From the NCBI GenBank assembly GCA_039654915.1, contig CM077596.1, forward strand, positions 7,750,001 to 7,814,000: a stretch of 64,000 bases of DNA, in the 5' to 3' direction. Source of the stretch: Aquilaria yunnanensis. Lineage: Eukaryota; Streptophyta; Magnoliopsida; Malvales; Thymelaeaceae. Both the position numbers and the translations under genes were made by a program. Below the pieces are notes generated by a model, which was not told the origin of the DNA, searched no databases, and saw only the letters and a list, made by a program, of their open reading frames with translations. Positions 29,060 to 42,300 of the stretch are shown here, piece by piece; position 1 is the first letter of the stretch, and each line of letters begins with the position of its first letter.

Positions 29060-31760
29060 TATTTAATAAGTCCTATAATTAAGAACATCCATATTTAGTA
29101 AATCTCATATCTGGAAATATTCATATTTAGTAGGTTCCATATTTGGCACTTCCATATTTAGTAAGCCTCATATTTGGGTCTTTCCAAAACAAGTAACTTT
29201 CCATATTTAGTAATGTTAATAATCTAGGCAGGCAAATGTCAATATTACAACATTGGTAACTAAACTTTTAGGTACAATGCAATAAAATACTTAAATTTTG
29301 AAAATTTATTTTTTACCACCCATAATAATTACAAAATGTGTCCTTGAACATTTAAAATTTTTTGCATTTTCACCCCAAAAATTTTCAAATTTAACAGTTT
29401 AGTCACTATGGACAATAGAGAACTGGAGTTGCACTTTATAGAATAATTTTTATTGTAGCAAATTTCTTAGAACATAATTAAGAAAATTTTTATGAATTTT
29501 TTAATTGAACATACTAAAAGAAGGAAAATTAGTCTAAATCAAATCACATAAAAATCAAATTTCTTAATTTAAATTTTAATAAATACTATTGAAAAAATAA
29601 AATCTATCCATTTATTTTAGCTTATACACCAGTAACCCGACTAAACCCTGCTACCAAACCCAAATCTAGCCCAAAACCTAAATAACCCGACCTAAAATTA
29701 TCCGAGATTGAAATTCACCCAACTTTTTATGAATCGGAACAAAATAAACCTATCCTAGCCCAAGCTAAAATCTACTCAACCCAAAATCAACTCGAACCCA
29801 AATAACCTGACCTGGACCAAAACTCTTGTTAACCCGATCAAACCCAAACCTGACCTGACCCACCCAATTAACATCTCTAATTTCTGCTAAACTATATTTT
29901 TTAGAATCATATGTGACATTTTAGTGACTATATTGAATGCATTAAGAAATATAAAGGTGTCTTATTTTGGTGACTGATAAATTCTTAAATTTTCATAATG
30001 TCTCAGATTTAGGTATCCAATCTTTAAATTATTTATTTTTTTACATCACAAAATTGTAGAACTCGTCACTAATAAAATTTATTATTCTTTTAACATTTTA
30101 CATCAACCATTTATACTATTCGGTGCTCAATTTTAAAGTCCTTGCTATGTTACAATTACTTTGTAAATTATTTTTCATTTGCTTTATTAAGTTGATCAAT
30201 ATACATAAATTTTATATTTTAAGTACCATTGGCATATGTATAAAATGATACTTTATTAATTTTATTATTCAACAATTAATATTTTTTATACTGCTAAAAT
30301 TTTAAAAAGTATTTTCTCATTTTTAATAATTTGTATCAAATAAAATACATTCTCTCACCTTTTCCTGTCATTTTCTTCTCTCTCCCTATTTTTTCTTTAT
30401 GCACTATTTTCTTCTCTCTCCTCCCTCCTTTCTATACTTGTTCTGTGTCAACAATTGTACAACTGGTAGCTTAGTCACACAGTAGTCACATAAAGTAGCT
30501 GCAGCACCTTTAGAGTGGTTATAGTTTATGCCACTGAACCTTTCAGTGCCTTTTCAGTCGCACCATGTCATGTCCCTTCTCTCATACTTTTTATTTTTCT
30601 TTCCTCTCCCTTCACTGGCTTGGCCTGTTTGGCCCTTTCCCCTTGCTGACATCAGCCATGATCAATGGTATAGATAGGGGGGGATAACTTTACCCCCCTT
30701 ATCTTTGGGGGCAGTGTAGAATCTTCCTGAATAAGCACTAATATGGTTAGTTGAGTTAGATTTGGGTTGGGTCGTTCTAGTTGTCATAATTTCATATTTG
30801 TGTCGGGTTATTTAGGTTTGGGGAGATGACAATTTGAGTCAGCTTGGCTGTTTTCGGTCAAATCAAATTGGGTTATTCAAGTAAAATAATATTTTCATTT
30901 TGAATTGTCTCATTTTATGGTCCATTTCTATAATTAAATAACATAATTTAATATATTGACTACTATACCTTGAATTCTATATATTAGAAAAGCTAGAACA
31001 TAAAAATATAGATACGGTAATGGGGGTTAGGATTTATATAATATTTAGATTCACAAACAACGACTATATTTATTGTGATTTCCTTAAACTATGGGCTTTT
31101 GTCTATCAGACAATTATTTTAGGTCAGAGGGAGCAGAAACTAATAATTGAATTTTATATTAATTAGGATTTTATTGAGTCTACACTTCGGTTGTCCCATG
31201 TATGAGTTTCAGGTTTGATTCGGGTTTGAAAGAAGTTAAGGAAAATGGTGTGGGGTTAAATAATATTTTAAATGCTCCATTCTTAATTTTTCTTGGGGTC
31301 CATTCAATATTTTTGGATATGTCTTCAAACAATTTAGTTGCTGAAAAAAGTAACTTAAATAAGGGAACAGAGATGAGAAAAAATGATGGTAAAGATGAGT
31401 CTTATTTAATTTTTCCGGGGCTCCCTCTGCTGTCTTTGGATAAACCAAGGAGGCATGAAATTTTGGTTGAAACGGGTTTTGAGTGTTCTGGTGGCATAAT
31501 GGCAAACATCTAAAATGGTTGGCAGTGGCCAATCGATGGCAACAGTAGCATTAGTAAGGTTGGCAATGGAGGGCGAAACAAAGAAAATTCTGGAGTGTTG
31601 GTGGTAAAATTTTTAACGATTCAAGGGCTAAAATCGTAATTTCACCCTTTTAATGAAGTTCTCAATCAAGTCACTAAATATTACCAGGTTTGTCATACTG
31701 ACCAAACCTTTTGTGAATATGTCAACATTGACCCCAAACTCGCAAAAAAGTTAGAATTGC
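29060..31760. other. Centre of the inverted-arm block, no gene seen
   Basis: AT-rich sequence with [CA]CCCGA/CCCAAACC-like degenerate repeats near 29635-29870. A segment at 31468-31625 recurs inverted at about 38441-38590. The open frames at 31202-31532 lie in this repeat and are not convincing genes. Confidence 0.4.
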
Positions 31761-31764
31761 CCTA

Positions 31765-32430
31765 AAGAAACGATAACCTTTTAGGTACCTTTAAGGTAAT
31801 CTGGTCATCTTTTTAAGTTATCTTTAGGTGACCCGGTCACCTTTTAGGTACCTTCAAGGTGACTCAATTACCTTTTTAGGCTACCTTCGAGGTGACTCGA
31901 TCACCTTTAAGGTGACTAGTTACTTCTTAGTTACCTAAAGAGTAACCCAGTCACCTTTTTTATGTTATCTTTAAGGTAACTCAGTCACATTTTAGGCACT
32001 TAAAAGGTGACTGGGTCACCGTTTTATACTTACCTTCAAGATAACCTGGTCACCTTTTAGGTACCTTAAACGTAATTGGGTTACCATTTTAGGTTACCTT
32101 CAGGATGACCTGGTGATACTTTAGGTACCTAAAAGGTGACAAAGTTATCTTTTTATGTTACCTTTAAGGTGCCCCGGTCACATTTTAGGTATCTTCAAGG
32201 TGAGCTAGTTACCTTTTTATGTTATTTTCAAGGTGGCCCTGTCACACTTTAGGTACCTAAAAGATGATCGAGTCACATTTTAAATTTACTTTTAAGGTGA
32301 CGAGTCACATTGAAGGCATCTAAAGTGTGACCCAATCACACTTTAGGTACCTAAAGGGTGATCGACCTACATTTATATGTTACCTTCAAGGTGACCCAAT
32401 CATCTTTTAAGTACCAAGAAAATAGCATGA
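31765..32430. repeat. Degenerate palindromic AAGGTGACC repeats, right array
   Basis: Same unit family as 27540-28200. It is followed outward by a TATA-like CCCTATAAATAGCC on the minus strand (about 32530-32545) and then the right inverted arm, so the block may contain a promoter firing inward. Confidence 0.7.
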
Positions 32431-32868
32431 GAACTCTAAATATGAGTGTGTGAGAGAAATGAAATAGCATGAGAACTCTAAATGGTGCAATGATTGTAAA
32501 AATGACCTCCCTTTCACAAAGAAAGTAGAGGCTATTTATAGGGAAACCAGGTGCATAAGATTGTGCCACATGCCTTTAGATCAATGGTAGATAAAAGTGT
32601 AATGGTCATTTTTTGGTTAGGGTTATTTTTATTAGGATTCTAGGTTTACCGGGTTGGTTGGAAAATCTAACAGGCCTTGTACCGAGCCCACCAAGCCAAA
32701 ACTCCATGAAATCATCCCCTTATGATGTCAGACTAAAATTTCTGCGCAAACTTTTATATCCGACATTGTTTAACTTGGAACGATCAAACAGTCAATAAAA
32801 TTTTATGAATAAATAATAAATAAGTAGACAAATATAAATTTACCAAATTACACCATTACAATCAGTGA

Positions 32869-35800
32869 CAGAGGCCAGAGATCTAGATTCAAAATCGTTA
32901 ATGGTGATATGGATTCGAAATCGTCGGTTCTTCTCCCATTTATTAGGTTTGGCAGGTTTGACTCTCTTATCACTAGATTCCAAAATTGTCCAAAGTTATT
33001 GGTCTGTTCTTCCAGATTAATTGCTTATGTTGTTCGATTTTTTTTAGATTAATTGGTTTGATTAGAATGGGTTTTAATAGTTGGGGGAAAAATTTCCAAG
33101 AAAGAAGGTTAGGAGGGAAAAATTAGGTATTTTCTCATTTTTGTAGTAACAATGAATAACGGTATTAACTTGACAAAGGGTAAGCATAGGTATTTGAAAT
33201 ATTTAAGACTAAATTGTAGGTTTCACTATACCTTAAGGGAGTTTTTGTAATTTTTCCTAGATGTTATGAAGGAGACAACTTTAGAGACTCTGAGATTCCC
33301 CTCTCAATGCTAAAAGAAAGGATTTTGAAATCTATCCAAAAATAGCTCTCCCATAAGAGTTAGAAAGGCATTGGATCCTCATCCGACAATAACAACTTAG
33401 CAGGGCCCTAGCAAAGGCATGTCCAGCTCAATGCCTTTACTTTCATGTGAATAAAGTAGGTGTTGGCCGACAAAAGAAGAAAAGTAGTTGGCCTAGAATA
33501 ATTAAAGCCTCCACCAAGGCCCAACTTATTGAAGCATTAACCGACCATCAACCAAGAGTGGTCCCAGATTTCTCTGTTTGTCCATTGTTAAAGCTTTGGT
33601 AAGCCTTATCACTAAGGCCCAAAATCTTTGCCTATCTAAGGAGTCATCCTCCAAAGTTCAAGGCATCTGAATTAGATCAAATTCTTTCTACTTCTCTTTC
33701 ATGTACTCCATGTGCTTGATGCCCTTCTTATTACCTCCAAAATTTGCATCTTCTTATTAATGTTTAAGTGGCATGCTTGTACCTGTATCATAGTAGTGTC
33801 AATTCTGTTGAAGCTTGGGCTTCTACTTCAACAATACAAGCTTGTAATCATTCCATTGTTCTTCATCTTCGTGTAGTAAATTAGTTTTTACTAGTTATCT
33901 GTAGGTTTGTAGTTTAAGTTAATAAATTATGTGTGTGTAATTCCCAATTTACATTAGTGTGTCTTGTTTGTATGTTTGTATGTTTGAATTACTTTGAATT
34001 ACTTAGGCGTTTTGGTATCAAAGCTGACTACTTAGTATTTTTATGTAGCTTATAAAACATTAGGTCCTCTTTGTAAAAATAAGAGAATTAAAAACCATAC
34101 CTTGGCATTAATCCACAGAGCACACAAGTTATATTCATTTCCTTCCCATCTCACAACCTAGGCCTACCGAAGTCTGTTTCATGTTTAGGATATAAAGATA
34201 TTGTTGAAGTCAAATCTCAGTAGGCAGATCTCGCTCAGCATGCTTAACGTCACCACCAAGAATGGTGCAAGTATAAAAACATTTTAAATTTGAATTGCAT
34301 AGATAAGTTCCTTATAGTGAAAGACTTTAGAACTACAAGAGTTCCAAGCTAACATAGTAGTTTAATTAATATATTGAGTCAGGTCAAACTTATCTAGCAA
34401 CTAGGAAAATGGATATATACACACACTTTTTATATAAACTTACAAGGTCATAAGGGAATCAATCCTTTTATATTACAAACAGCTCCTGAACCTACTGTCA
34501 TAGATTGCAGCTTGTGCACTTCACTAGGTTCTTCATCAAGTTATAAACACCCTCCGTCCTGTAAAGGATGATATGTTTATTTGGCTACAAGGAGTAAGAC
34601 ATGTATAGTTTATGACATTTTTTTTTCATTTTCGCCCCTAGAACATGTTTTTTTTTAAATCCCTTTAGAGTTATGTGTAATAAGAGTTTAAATGATGATT
34701 GAAAAAGAAAACACTTCTTCTTTTTGGTTTTGTGTAGGGAGTACTAGTTTACATAAAAAACTCACAGTTTCTAACATACATAAAATAACACTTAAAGTTA
34801 CATTTTATCCGCACGAAATCTACAATAGTAGTACAGTAGTAGCAAACCGCCTATACTTGCAGCAAGCATTTGTTGGACAAACTTGACAAACTTGACTCTA
34901 TCAAGTAGAGATTAACATTCAATTGGTTTGGTTTGAAATCAATTTAAACATAGCAATCAATTGATTTTTAATTTTTACAAAGTATATCCAAATTGTCTAA
35001 ATTACATGTCATAACCGATTCGAACCCTCTGAATTTTATTTCAGTTTATTTAGTTATCTTTTTAAGACATAAACACATATAGTAAATGAAAAAAAATAAA
35101 TTAAAAATTAAAAATTTTACCTTTCATACTCAAAATTAAATAAAGATAGACCACTTATTGTCCAAAATTAGTAGGAAAATAATTTTATATATGTAGGATC
35201 AATATGGATAATGGTAAAAATTAGCAGGAAATAACTTTATATATGTAGTGTTATTGTGGATAATGATAAAATATTTACTACTATTTGGTATATTGGGTTT
35301 ATTCAGTATTAAATGTACGATCCAATAACCTATCTGATAACTGAATATAAAATTTGGTTTTGATCCGAACTAACCAAACTAGAAAATAAACTACACCATT
35401 TTATCTGAATGCAAATTTGATTTTGATCCAAACCGACCAAACTAGAAAAAAAAACCAAATGCTTTTATCCGAATATGATCAGTCTTTTCAGTTTTTTATA
35501 TTTTGTTCAAATAATGTTCATCTACTATCAAGCAGAAGCCTTACTATGGGACAACAACATCGGTCCTTCCCGAGATGGTTATAGAATAATGAAACATGTC
35601 ATTGCACTATAACAAGGCTATTCCACTTAGAATATTAGAACAACAGGAGCTACCTACACCAACACCTCTAGGGCAACTTCAATTACACTAAAGCCTTCAT
35701 AACTTGTTAAATAATACAAATTAGGTGTCCTCAACTCCTGCTACATTGAAAGCCACATGGAATATGAGAAAAAAAAATCTTGATAAGGAAACAAAAATGT

Positions 35801-38359
35801 AGTAGCCATTCAATGTAGCCTTATAGAAAAAAAAAATCAGACTTGTTGGGAGCTTAAATTTAAACCTTGGTTTTGGATGATTTCTAGGTCGTCTTGTGGC
35901 AAGGAAACAATAGGAATTTGGAGTCTTGTGTTTATAAGCAAGGAAGTAAAGTTTCCAACTATGAGAAAACCTTTGATGGGTGCAATTAACAAGCTTTGAA
36001 AATTTTAGAGAGTTTTGACAAAGTTAAGAATCAGTGGAAGACGTGCAAGAAATATGGATCTCGACTTAAAGTATCGGCATTGAAATATGAATTGAAAAGA
36101 TTGGAATAAGGAATTAACGATATGACTTCTATGTTCTCATTGTGTTTGGCTTCAAATGTTGTTTCTCTCTGGGACTAAGGCTTGTTTTGATATGGTGGTA
36201 ATAGGGGGTGCTTGTATTTAAGGTTAAGGAGATTTAGTTTGGACTTCAGGTTTTGAGAGATGGAGACAGTATATACATTTGATATTTGATAGGAATTTTT
36301 TGGGATGGCTTACTCCAGTGTCTTTTTGGAACCAGGAGTTTTTGTACCATATTTTTTTATTAATATTATTATCTATTGCCATTCAAATAAAAACAAAACT
36401 TGAACTGGAACAACAAAGGAATATCATAGGGGTTTAAATATGAGTGTATTGCAGTTAAGATTTGATTAGAAGTAAGACCATTTTAAGACAAAAAAATAGT
36501 TAAGGAACCAAATTTGGATTTCATCTAGTTTGAGTCATTCAAATTGAGATTTGGGTTTTTATCAAGTTATTTGGTTTGCATTATTTTTCAAGTCATTCTT
36601 CTAGGTTAGGTCGGGTTCAAATGCAAGTAAGGACTTTTTTTGTTTGGTACACACAAGCAAGGACTTTAATTTCGTGGTGTCTTTCGCTTACCATGCATAT
36701 GTAGTGCACTATATAGAATCTTTCACAAGCATTCAATTTTTCTTCTGTGGTATGTCACACAATTATTAAAATCGCATTTCAAGTCGTAGAAATGTATGTT
36801 TTTACGACTTTAGAGATGGAAGACGTTTAGAAATGCAATATAAATGCAACTCTAGGTAGAAACGCGTTTCTAGTCATAGAAATGTTAAGATTCTATGACT
36901 TTAGCCTTATTGGGTCAAATCTGTAAAAAAACATATAATGGAACTAAATTGTACGTTTCCGGAAGCTGGGGACTGGAGCTGTAATTACGTAGCAGAAGGA
37001 ATCAAGCGCCTCCTAATGCCAATTTTGGTCCTTTACTCTCCAGCATGTTTCATAATACTCCTAATATTTGTATAATTTCCAGTTAAAGCACCAGATGTGT
37101 GGTAATTTTAAGGATTAAGCTGGCCAAGCTTTTTCTTCTAGCTTTAGCCAACCAAAACCTGCCTCCTCTGTACAAAAACACCAAGACCGAACCCTGAAGC
37201 CCCAGCCAACCTAAAAATCTGTCTTATTCCACTAAATTAAGCATAAAATCAATGAAATTTTGAGTGCAAATCACATGTTATTTCTGATACTTTTCTAAGA
37301 CAATTTAAATGGTTTTATATTTTTCATAATTTTTCTCTAATTTTTTTTTTATTTTTTGTAAAGTCTTACGACTCTACGACTTTAGAATAGCCAAAATGAT
37401 TCTAGGTAAAAACCCGTTTTTGACAACCTTAGTATGTCATGATGTTTGTGGTACTCTGTAGATAGGCATTTTTTTGTTTTTTTTTTTAGTTTTTAACGAT
37501 TTAACATGTGATATGTACACCATGGTATCTACATAAGGTATTTCCTTTTATTTTATTTCACAGGAAGTACAATATATATATTTTAACATACTTTGAATTA
37601 CCGAAAAACTCAATCTTTAAAAATTGTACTATTACCATTAGAGTATTATTTTTTTCTTAAATTAGTTTTCTATTGAATAATATTTATGTTGTTCCATATG
37701 TTTCTTTTTTTTTTATGTGTTTTGTATAAAAAATATTATCTTCGTATAACTTTAAAAATGACTATTAAGATCCCCTAACTCAAGCAATGCATCCTGTTTG
37801 AGTCTCATTCGCTATTTTGAACATTATTTTTAATTGAAAATACATACGTGTCTCTTAATACCCCTGCTTGATTCCACAATGCCATGTGCCATCCTCTTTC
37901 ATGATAAAAAAAATGACAAAATTGAGAGAATAATAAATCTTAGGCTCGAATTAACAAAAACATAATTTTAAGGACTTAAAATATTAATTAACCCAATCTT
38001 GCCCAATCTTTTCTCATTAACAAGTTCTGCCGCCACCATCTAGTTGTCATGCTACTGATCATTGGGAAAAAGGATGGAGTTTGGAATATTTGTGTTTCAA
38101 GCTTCCAAGATTATTGTTTGTGTCAATTTGGGTCTAAATTTTTATTTCTATCTAATATGGTCATCCATTTCAATTAAACAGGAAGCCACGTGACAAAATG
38201 GGTGCCACATAAGCAAGTTATGTGCAAAACAAGACCTAAACTGACAATGGGGATCCAAATAAGACACACTAGATGAATTAAAGGACTTTAATATGCACTT
38301 TTAGAGTTAAAAGACCAATATAGCACAAACCAAAAAGTTAAGAAACCAAATTTAGATTT
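32869..38359. other. Intergenic DNA without recognisable genes
   Basis: About 5.5 kb of AT-rich sequence. I see short local duplications (about 55-62 bp near 35165-35280 and 35355-35475) and small inverted repeats near 36780-36900, but no coding region with motifs and no full transposon. Confidence 0.4.
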
Positions 38360-38600
38360 TACCCAACTCAAACCTAAAAACTCATACATGAGACAACTGA
38401 AGTGTAGACTCAATAAAATCTTGCCATTGGATCATTAAAAATTTTACCACCAACACTCCAGAATTTTCTTGGTTTCACCCTTCATTGCCAACCTTACTAA
38501 CGCTGCTGTTGCCGTTGATCGGCCACTGCCAACCATTTTAGACGTTTGCCACTATGCCACCAGAACACTCAAAACCTGTTTCACGCTTTGCCAACCACTA
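38360..38600 (-). repeat. Inverted copy of the dispersed repeat at 31.2-31.6 kb
   Basis: 38441-38590 reverse-complemented matches 31468-31625 closely, including TTTTGAGTGTTCTGGTGGCA and AAATGGTTGGCAGTGGCC. A second matching block (GAGTCTACACTTC...) is at 38375-38425 and 31170-31210, but its order relative to the first differs, so the two copies are rearranged. Confidence 0.65.
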
Positions 38601-39363
38601 GAAACACAAAATCAAGTTAGGCCGCTAGACTCACCGATCCTTATCACCTATTCCTTCGACTATTGCTGTCCGGAAACTAAGCCCCAGCATCTCCCATAGC
38701 TACTGCAACTAACCCATGCTGATGGGTAGTCCGATTTTTCTGCTGTTGATTGCAATTGAGAAGAAGTTTGAGTCACGACCGGGTCAAATTGCAACACAAA
38801 CATGACCCAGCTTAGGACCCAAAAAATTTCTCCTCTTCCTTCATTAACCTGTTTAGCTAGTTACAGGTGGTAGATCAGACGGCTGAGGTTAGCTTGGGCC
38901 TATCAAACGGTTTTGATTTGGGGGAGTTTTCTTACCCCTCTTTATTACGGGGTATTGTAGAAAGGTCCCCTACTCATTGGTCTCTCCGGTTCCCTCAGGT
39001 ACATGGAAAAAAAAAAACACGGAAAAGAGAACCAAGAAAAAGCAATAGCTTTCCATTCCATTCTAAAAAGTTTGTGAGAAGCTAATTCTCAAACAAACTA
39101 CTAGACCTGGCTTTTAAGTGTGTAGGAAATCAGTTTCAGTTTCACTTCACTGGAGTGACCTGAAAAAGCAATTATCTGGAATTCTAAAGACGATCTCATT
39201 TTATGACTCGCAGAATATATCCCATAGCATGGGATGGACTGAAGTGATGAATTAAAAGCGAGTCAAACAAATATTAGACACATTGGTAAAATAAGATATG
39301 GAAAGAGAAGTTCCATTGCCTTGTCATTCTAATCATCCGACGAAGATGAACATCATTTCTGCC

Positions 39364-42300
39364 TCACTGTTCTTTTCGAGCTCTAGATTTTGCAGGCTTT
39401 GCAGGTACTACGTAGCCAAGGAGAATCATTACTATCGGAACAATGGTGCCAACGAAATACACGCTCTTGTAGGAAGCAATTGTTTCGCGCAAGCTTAGTA
39501 CCTGAGGCCACAGCCAAACAATAGCCTTCAGAAGGTGCAAAATTGAATAATCAACAAGAGCACTTGATAAGAAATAGAGGGGGAGTAACTGACCATAAAA
39601 CCAACACAAGAGTAGTTCAAAACCAAAACTGTGTAAGAGAAGTTCATGAAAACCAGTGCCTTCTTCAACAAAGCCATGTTTGGAGATGCAGCTTGTTGCC
39701 ATCTGTAAATAACTGTTCGGAAAATAAACATAAATATCCGTCAAAATCAAGTATATCCAAATGCCAATCAACTTCAAGCTCTGCACCCGAAAAGAATTCT
39801 TGGAACCAGAAATGTTCATATCATTAGTGTTACCTCTTGAACCTGCAATCATCAATGCTGATTGGACGAAAAAGATGATGTATCCAGGATAAAGACCCTG
39901 TAATCATTAAGCAAATGTGCAAAGAGAAGTTAAACTGATGTCGGACTTCTGAAGCAAGGGATAAAAAACATGCATTACTAAAGATATTTAGGTCTAATAC
40001 AATACAATGTTAAAAGAGCATCTGCTAGATAAATATAGCAGGGAAAAGAATCGTTTGATACTCTAAGGACTGAATTTCATTCGGGATGCCTTAATTAAAC
40101 ATATAACCACAATACATTCTGTCCTCTAATCCTCCCCCACGGAAAAACCTATACCTCTTTGGACTCCACCAATAAGGAATACCTATCATTCCTTCAAAGA
40201 GACCAGAAGGAAGAATATGTGCATAGACCATCTAGATAGAAGCTTATATTAACCCTTCTGCTTTTCCTCTTGCCTGACAGGAACAAAGCAGCAACTTTCA
40301 CAAATCTAAATGGAAAGTAATGTTAAATGCTTTAGAGGTAAACCCAAGTGAAGACAAAATTGGTAGAAATATATCATTAGTCTTGAATTAGCAGATTATG
40401 ATATAGTTCTTATTAATAAGCTATAGTGCACATAAAATGACATGCAGTCTAGATATGCATGCTTCACATGATGCACATTGCTATGCAGGATGGTCAGAAA
40501 ACTTCCCCCAAAACTGGAACCAGTTTGAAAATCGGAAGAACAAATAATGCCCATGCATTATAAGAAACTGTTGGGAAACTGAAAAGTAGATCATGACATG
40601 AGCATGTATACCAAAGCTTTGAAATAATATAAGTACCAGATTTGTTGAATGTGATATGATTTGCAAATCCCACAAAAGTATTTCAAAGTCACAGAAATAA
40701 AGAAAACCAGAGCAAATTTGGTCACGTATTTGAAGAAGCTGTTGAAAGACTGAAAGCATGATCATGGCATCAGCATGTACATAAAACTTCGCAGTAATGT
40801 AGGTACCACATACACTGCATGTGAATGGTTTGGAAATCCAACAAATAATTCAAAGTGACAGAGATCAAGAAAACAAGGGTAAGTAAAGGACTAAGATAAA
40901 AGGAAACATTCATTGAATAACATACTTCTTCAAAAAAGTTGCAATGTTCCTCCATACTTATAACAACAAAGCAGCAATGACACTCACACACAGATAAAAG
41001 CAGAGCTTATATATATAAGCAAGGCATCAAAAGCACACAAGCTTTGTGCCAATGCACCAAGGCACAGCAAGGCAAACCTGCAGCACCTATGGCTGAGACA
41101 TGCACCTGTTTAAAAGTGCTGAGAAAGTTGACTTTGTTATGTGCTCTAAGTTTAATTATGACATCAATTAGAGAAAGACAAAAAGATCCTAGATACAGAA
41201 GGTATATAATGGCAAGAAGGTCCATAACAATAACATAAATTAAAATATAATATGTTTTCTTGAAGCTTATCTCATGAACATAACTATAACATCGATGATT
41301 GAAGGTTATCATATTACTTTATTAAACCAAAGCACATAACAACGTCTTCTAATAAAGTTAATGGGATTTATTTTAAATTACTTCTAAGCAAAAAAAAAAA
41401 TTCTGTCTTGTTTATGATTATCTTAAAAGTCATAAGTATAAGATTGGAAGTTACAATTGTTACTGTATTCTTAAACATAAGCAGACAGACTTGTCCTCTA
41501 ATATGGTATGGTTTTAAGGGATCCTATATCTAGTTTATTTCATTAATCTACCATCATAAACCAAAAAAGGCACCACTTCACTCAGGCGAACCCCTTTTTG
41601 TGAACTTTGTATCTTGGGAAGTGGTTATTGCCTTATGTGTGCCTTTCACCTTTGAGTATCTGGTATATACACACACAAGAGCTTTTTGATCAATACATCA
41701 ACTGTGCTCTTACCAATTGAACTTAACCTTTCTAATACTCTTCTAGCTACATCGATGGTTCTACTCTTTTAGAGTGTTTTATTAAGAAGCCAAACAGCTT
41801 GTCTGAAGGAGCCAAGGAAAAAAAGGAAAAGGAAAAGGCCGGTCAAGGAGTACTTACATGCCAAACAGCGCTGACAGTTTGCGTTGCCAACAGCTGGAAA
41901 AAGCCTGGCTTCTTCCCCTTCTGAATGAGCCTTTCATAAACATCTACATGATTCAAAACAACAAACTAGTTAAGTTATATATCGCTTTAGCATTATATTT
42001 CACAAAATAAAGAATGAGATCCAAACCAAGAAGGGGAAAGAAAAAGTGGGGAAAACCCACAAGCCTGAATACTCACAATGTCGAAGCCAAGTACTGACTT
42101 GTATGTTCCAGACCTGTGGAAGCTCAACTGCACTCTTTGCAAATTCAACTCCCAGAATGTCAACATTCTTTGCACGATCCCATCTAGGCTTTCGTGGCAA
42201 AGATTCTGTCCAGCCACTGAAACCGAGGCCAGAGATAATAATCGCAGCCTCTGAAATGGACCAGATGAAATAATATTTCCAGCGGGCGGTGAAGCCAGAC

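Larger units (their letters stand above)
27009..32868. mobile_element. 5.9 kb block with long terminal inverted arms, probable DNA transposon relic
   Basis: The arm at about 27009-27240 is the reverse complement, with some divergence, of about 32640-32868. Both outer ends read GTA[GA]TGGTG[GT]AATTTGGTAA inward, and both arms include a CAAGGCCTGTTAG...CCAACCAACC stretch. Just inside the arms lie arrays of a palindromic AAGGTGACC/GGTCACCTT repeat. No transposase is visible. I could not find a matching target duplication. A Mutator-like or foldback-type non-autonomous element fits; an inverted duplication of another repeat is the alternative. Confidence 0.55.

Noticed and set aside
31202..31532. 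About 100-codon frames on both strands
   Set aside because: Lie in a dispersed repeat; neither shows a domain and both strands are open.
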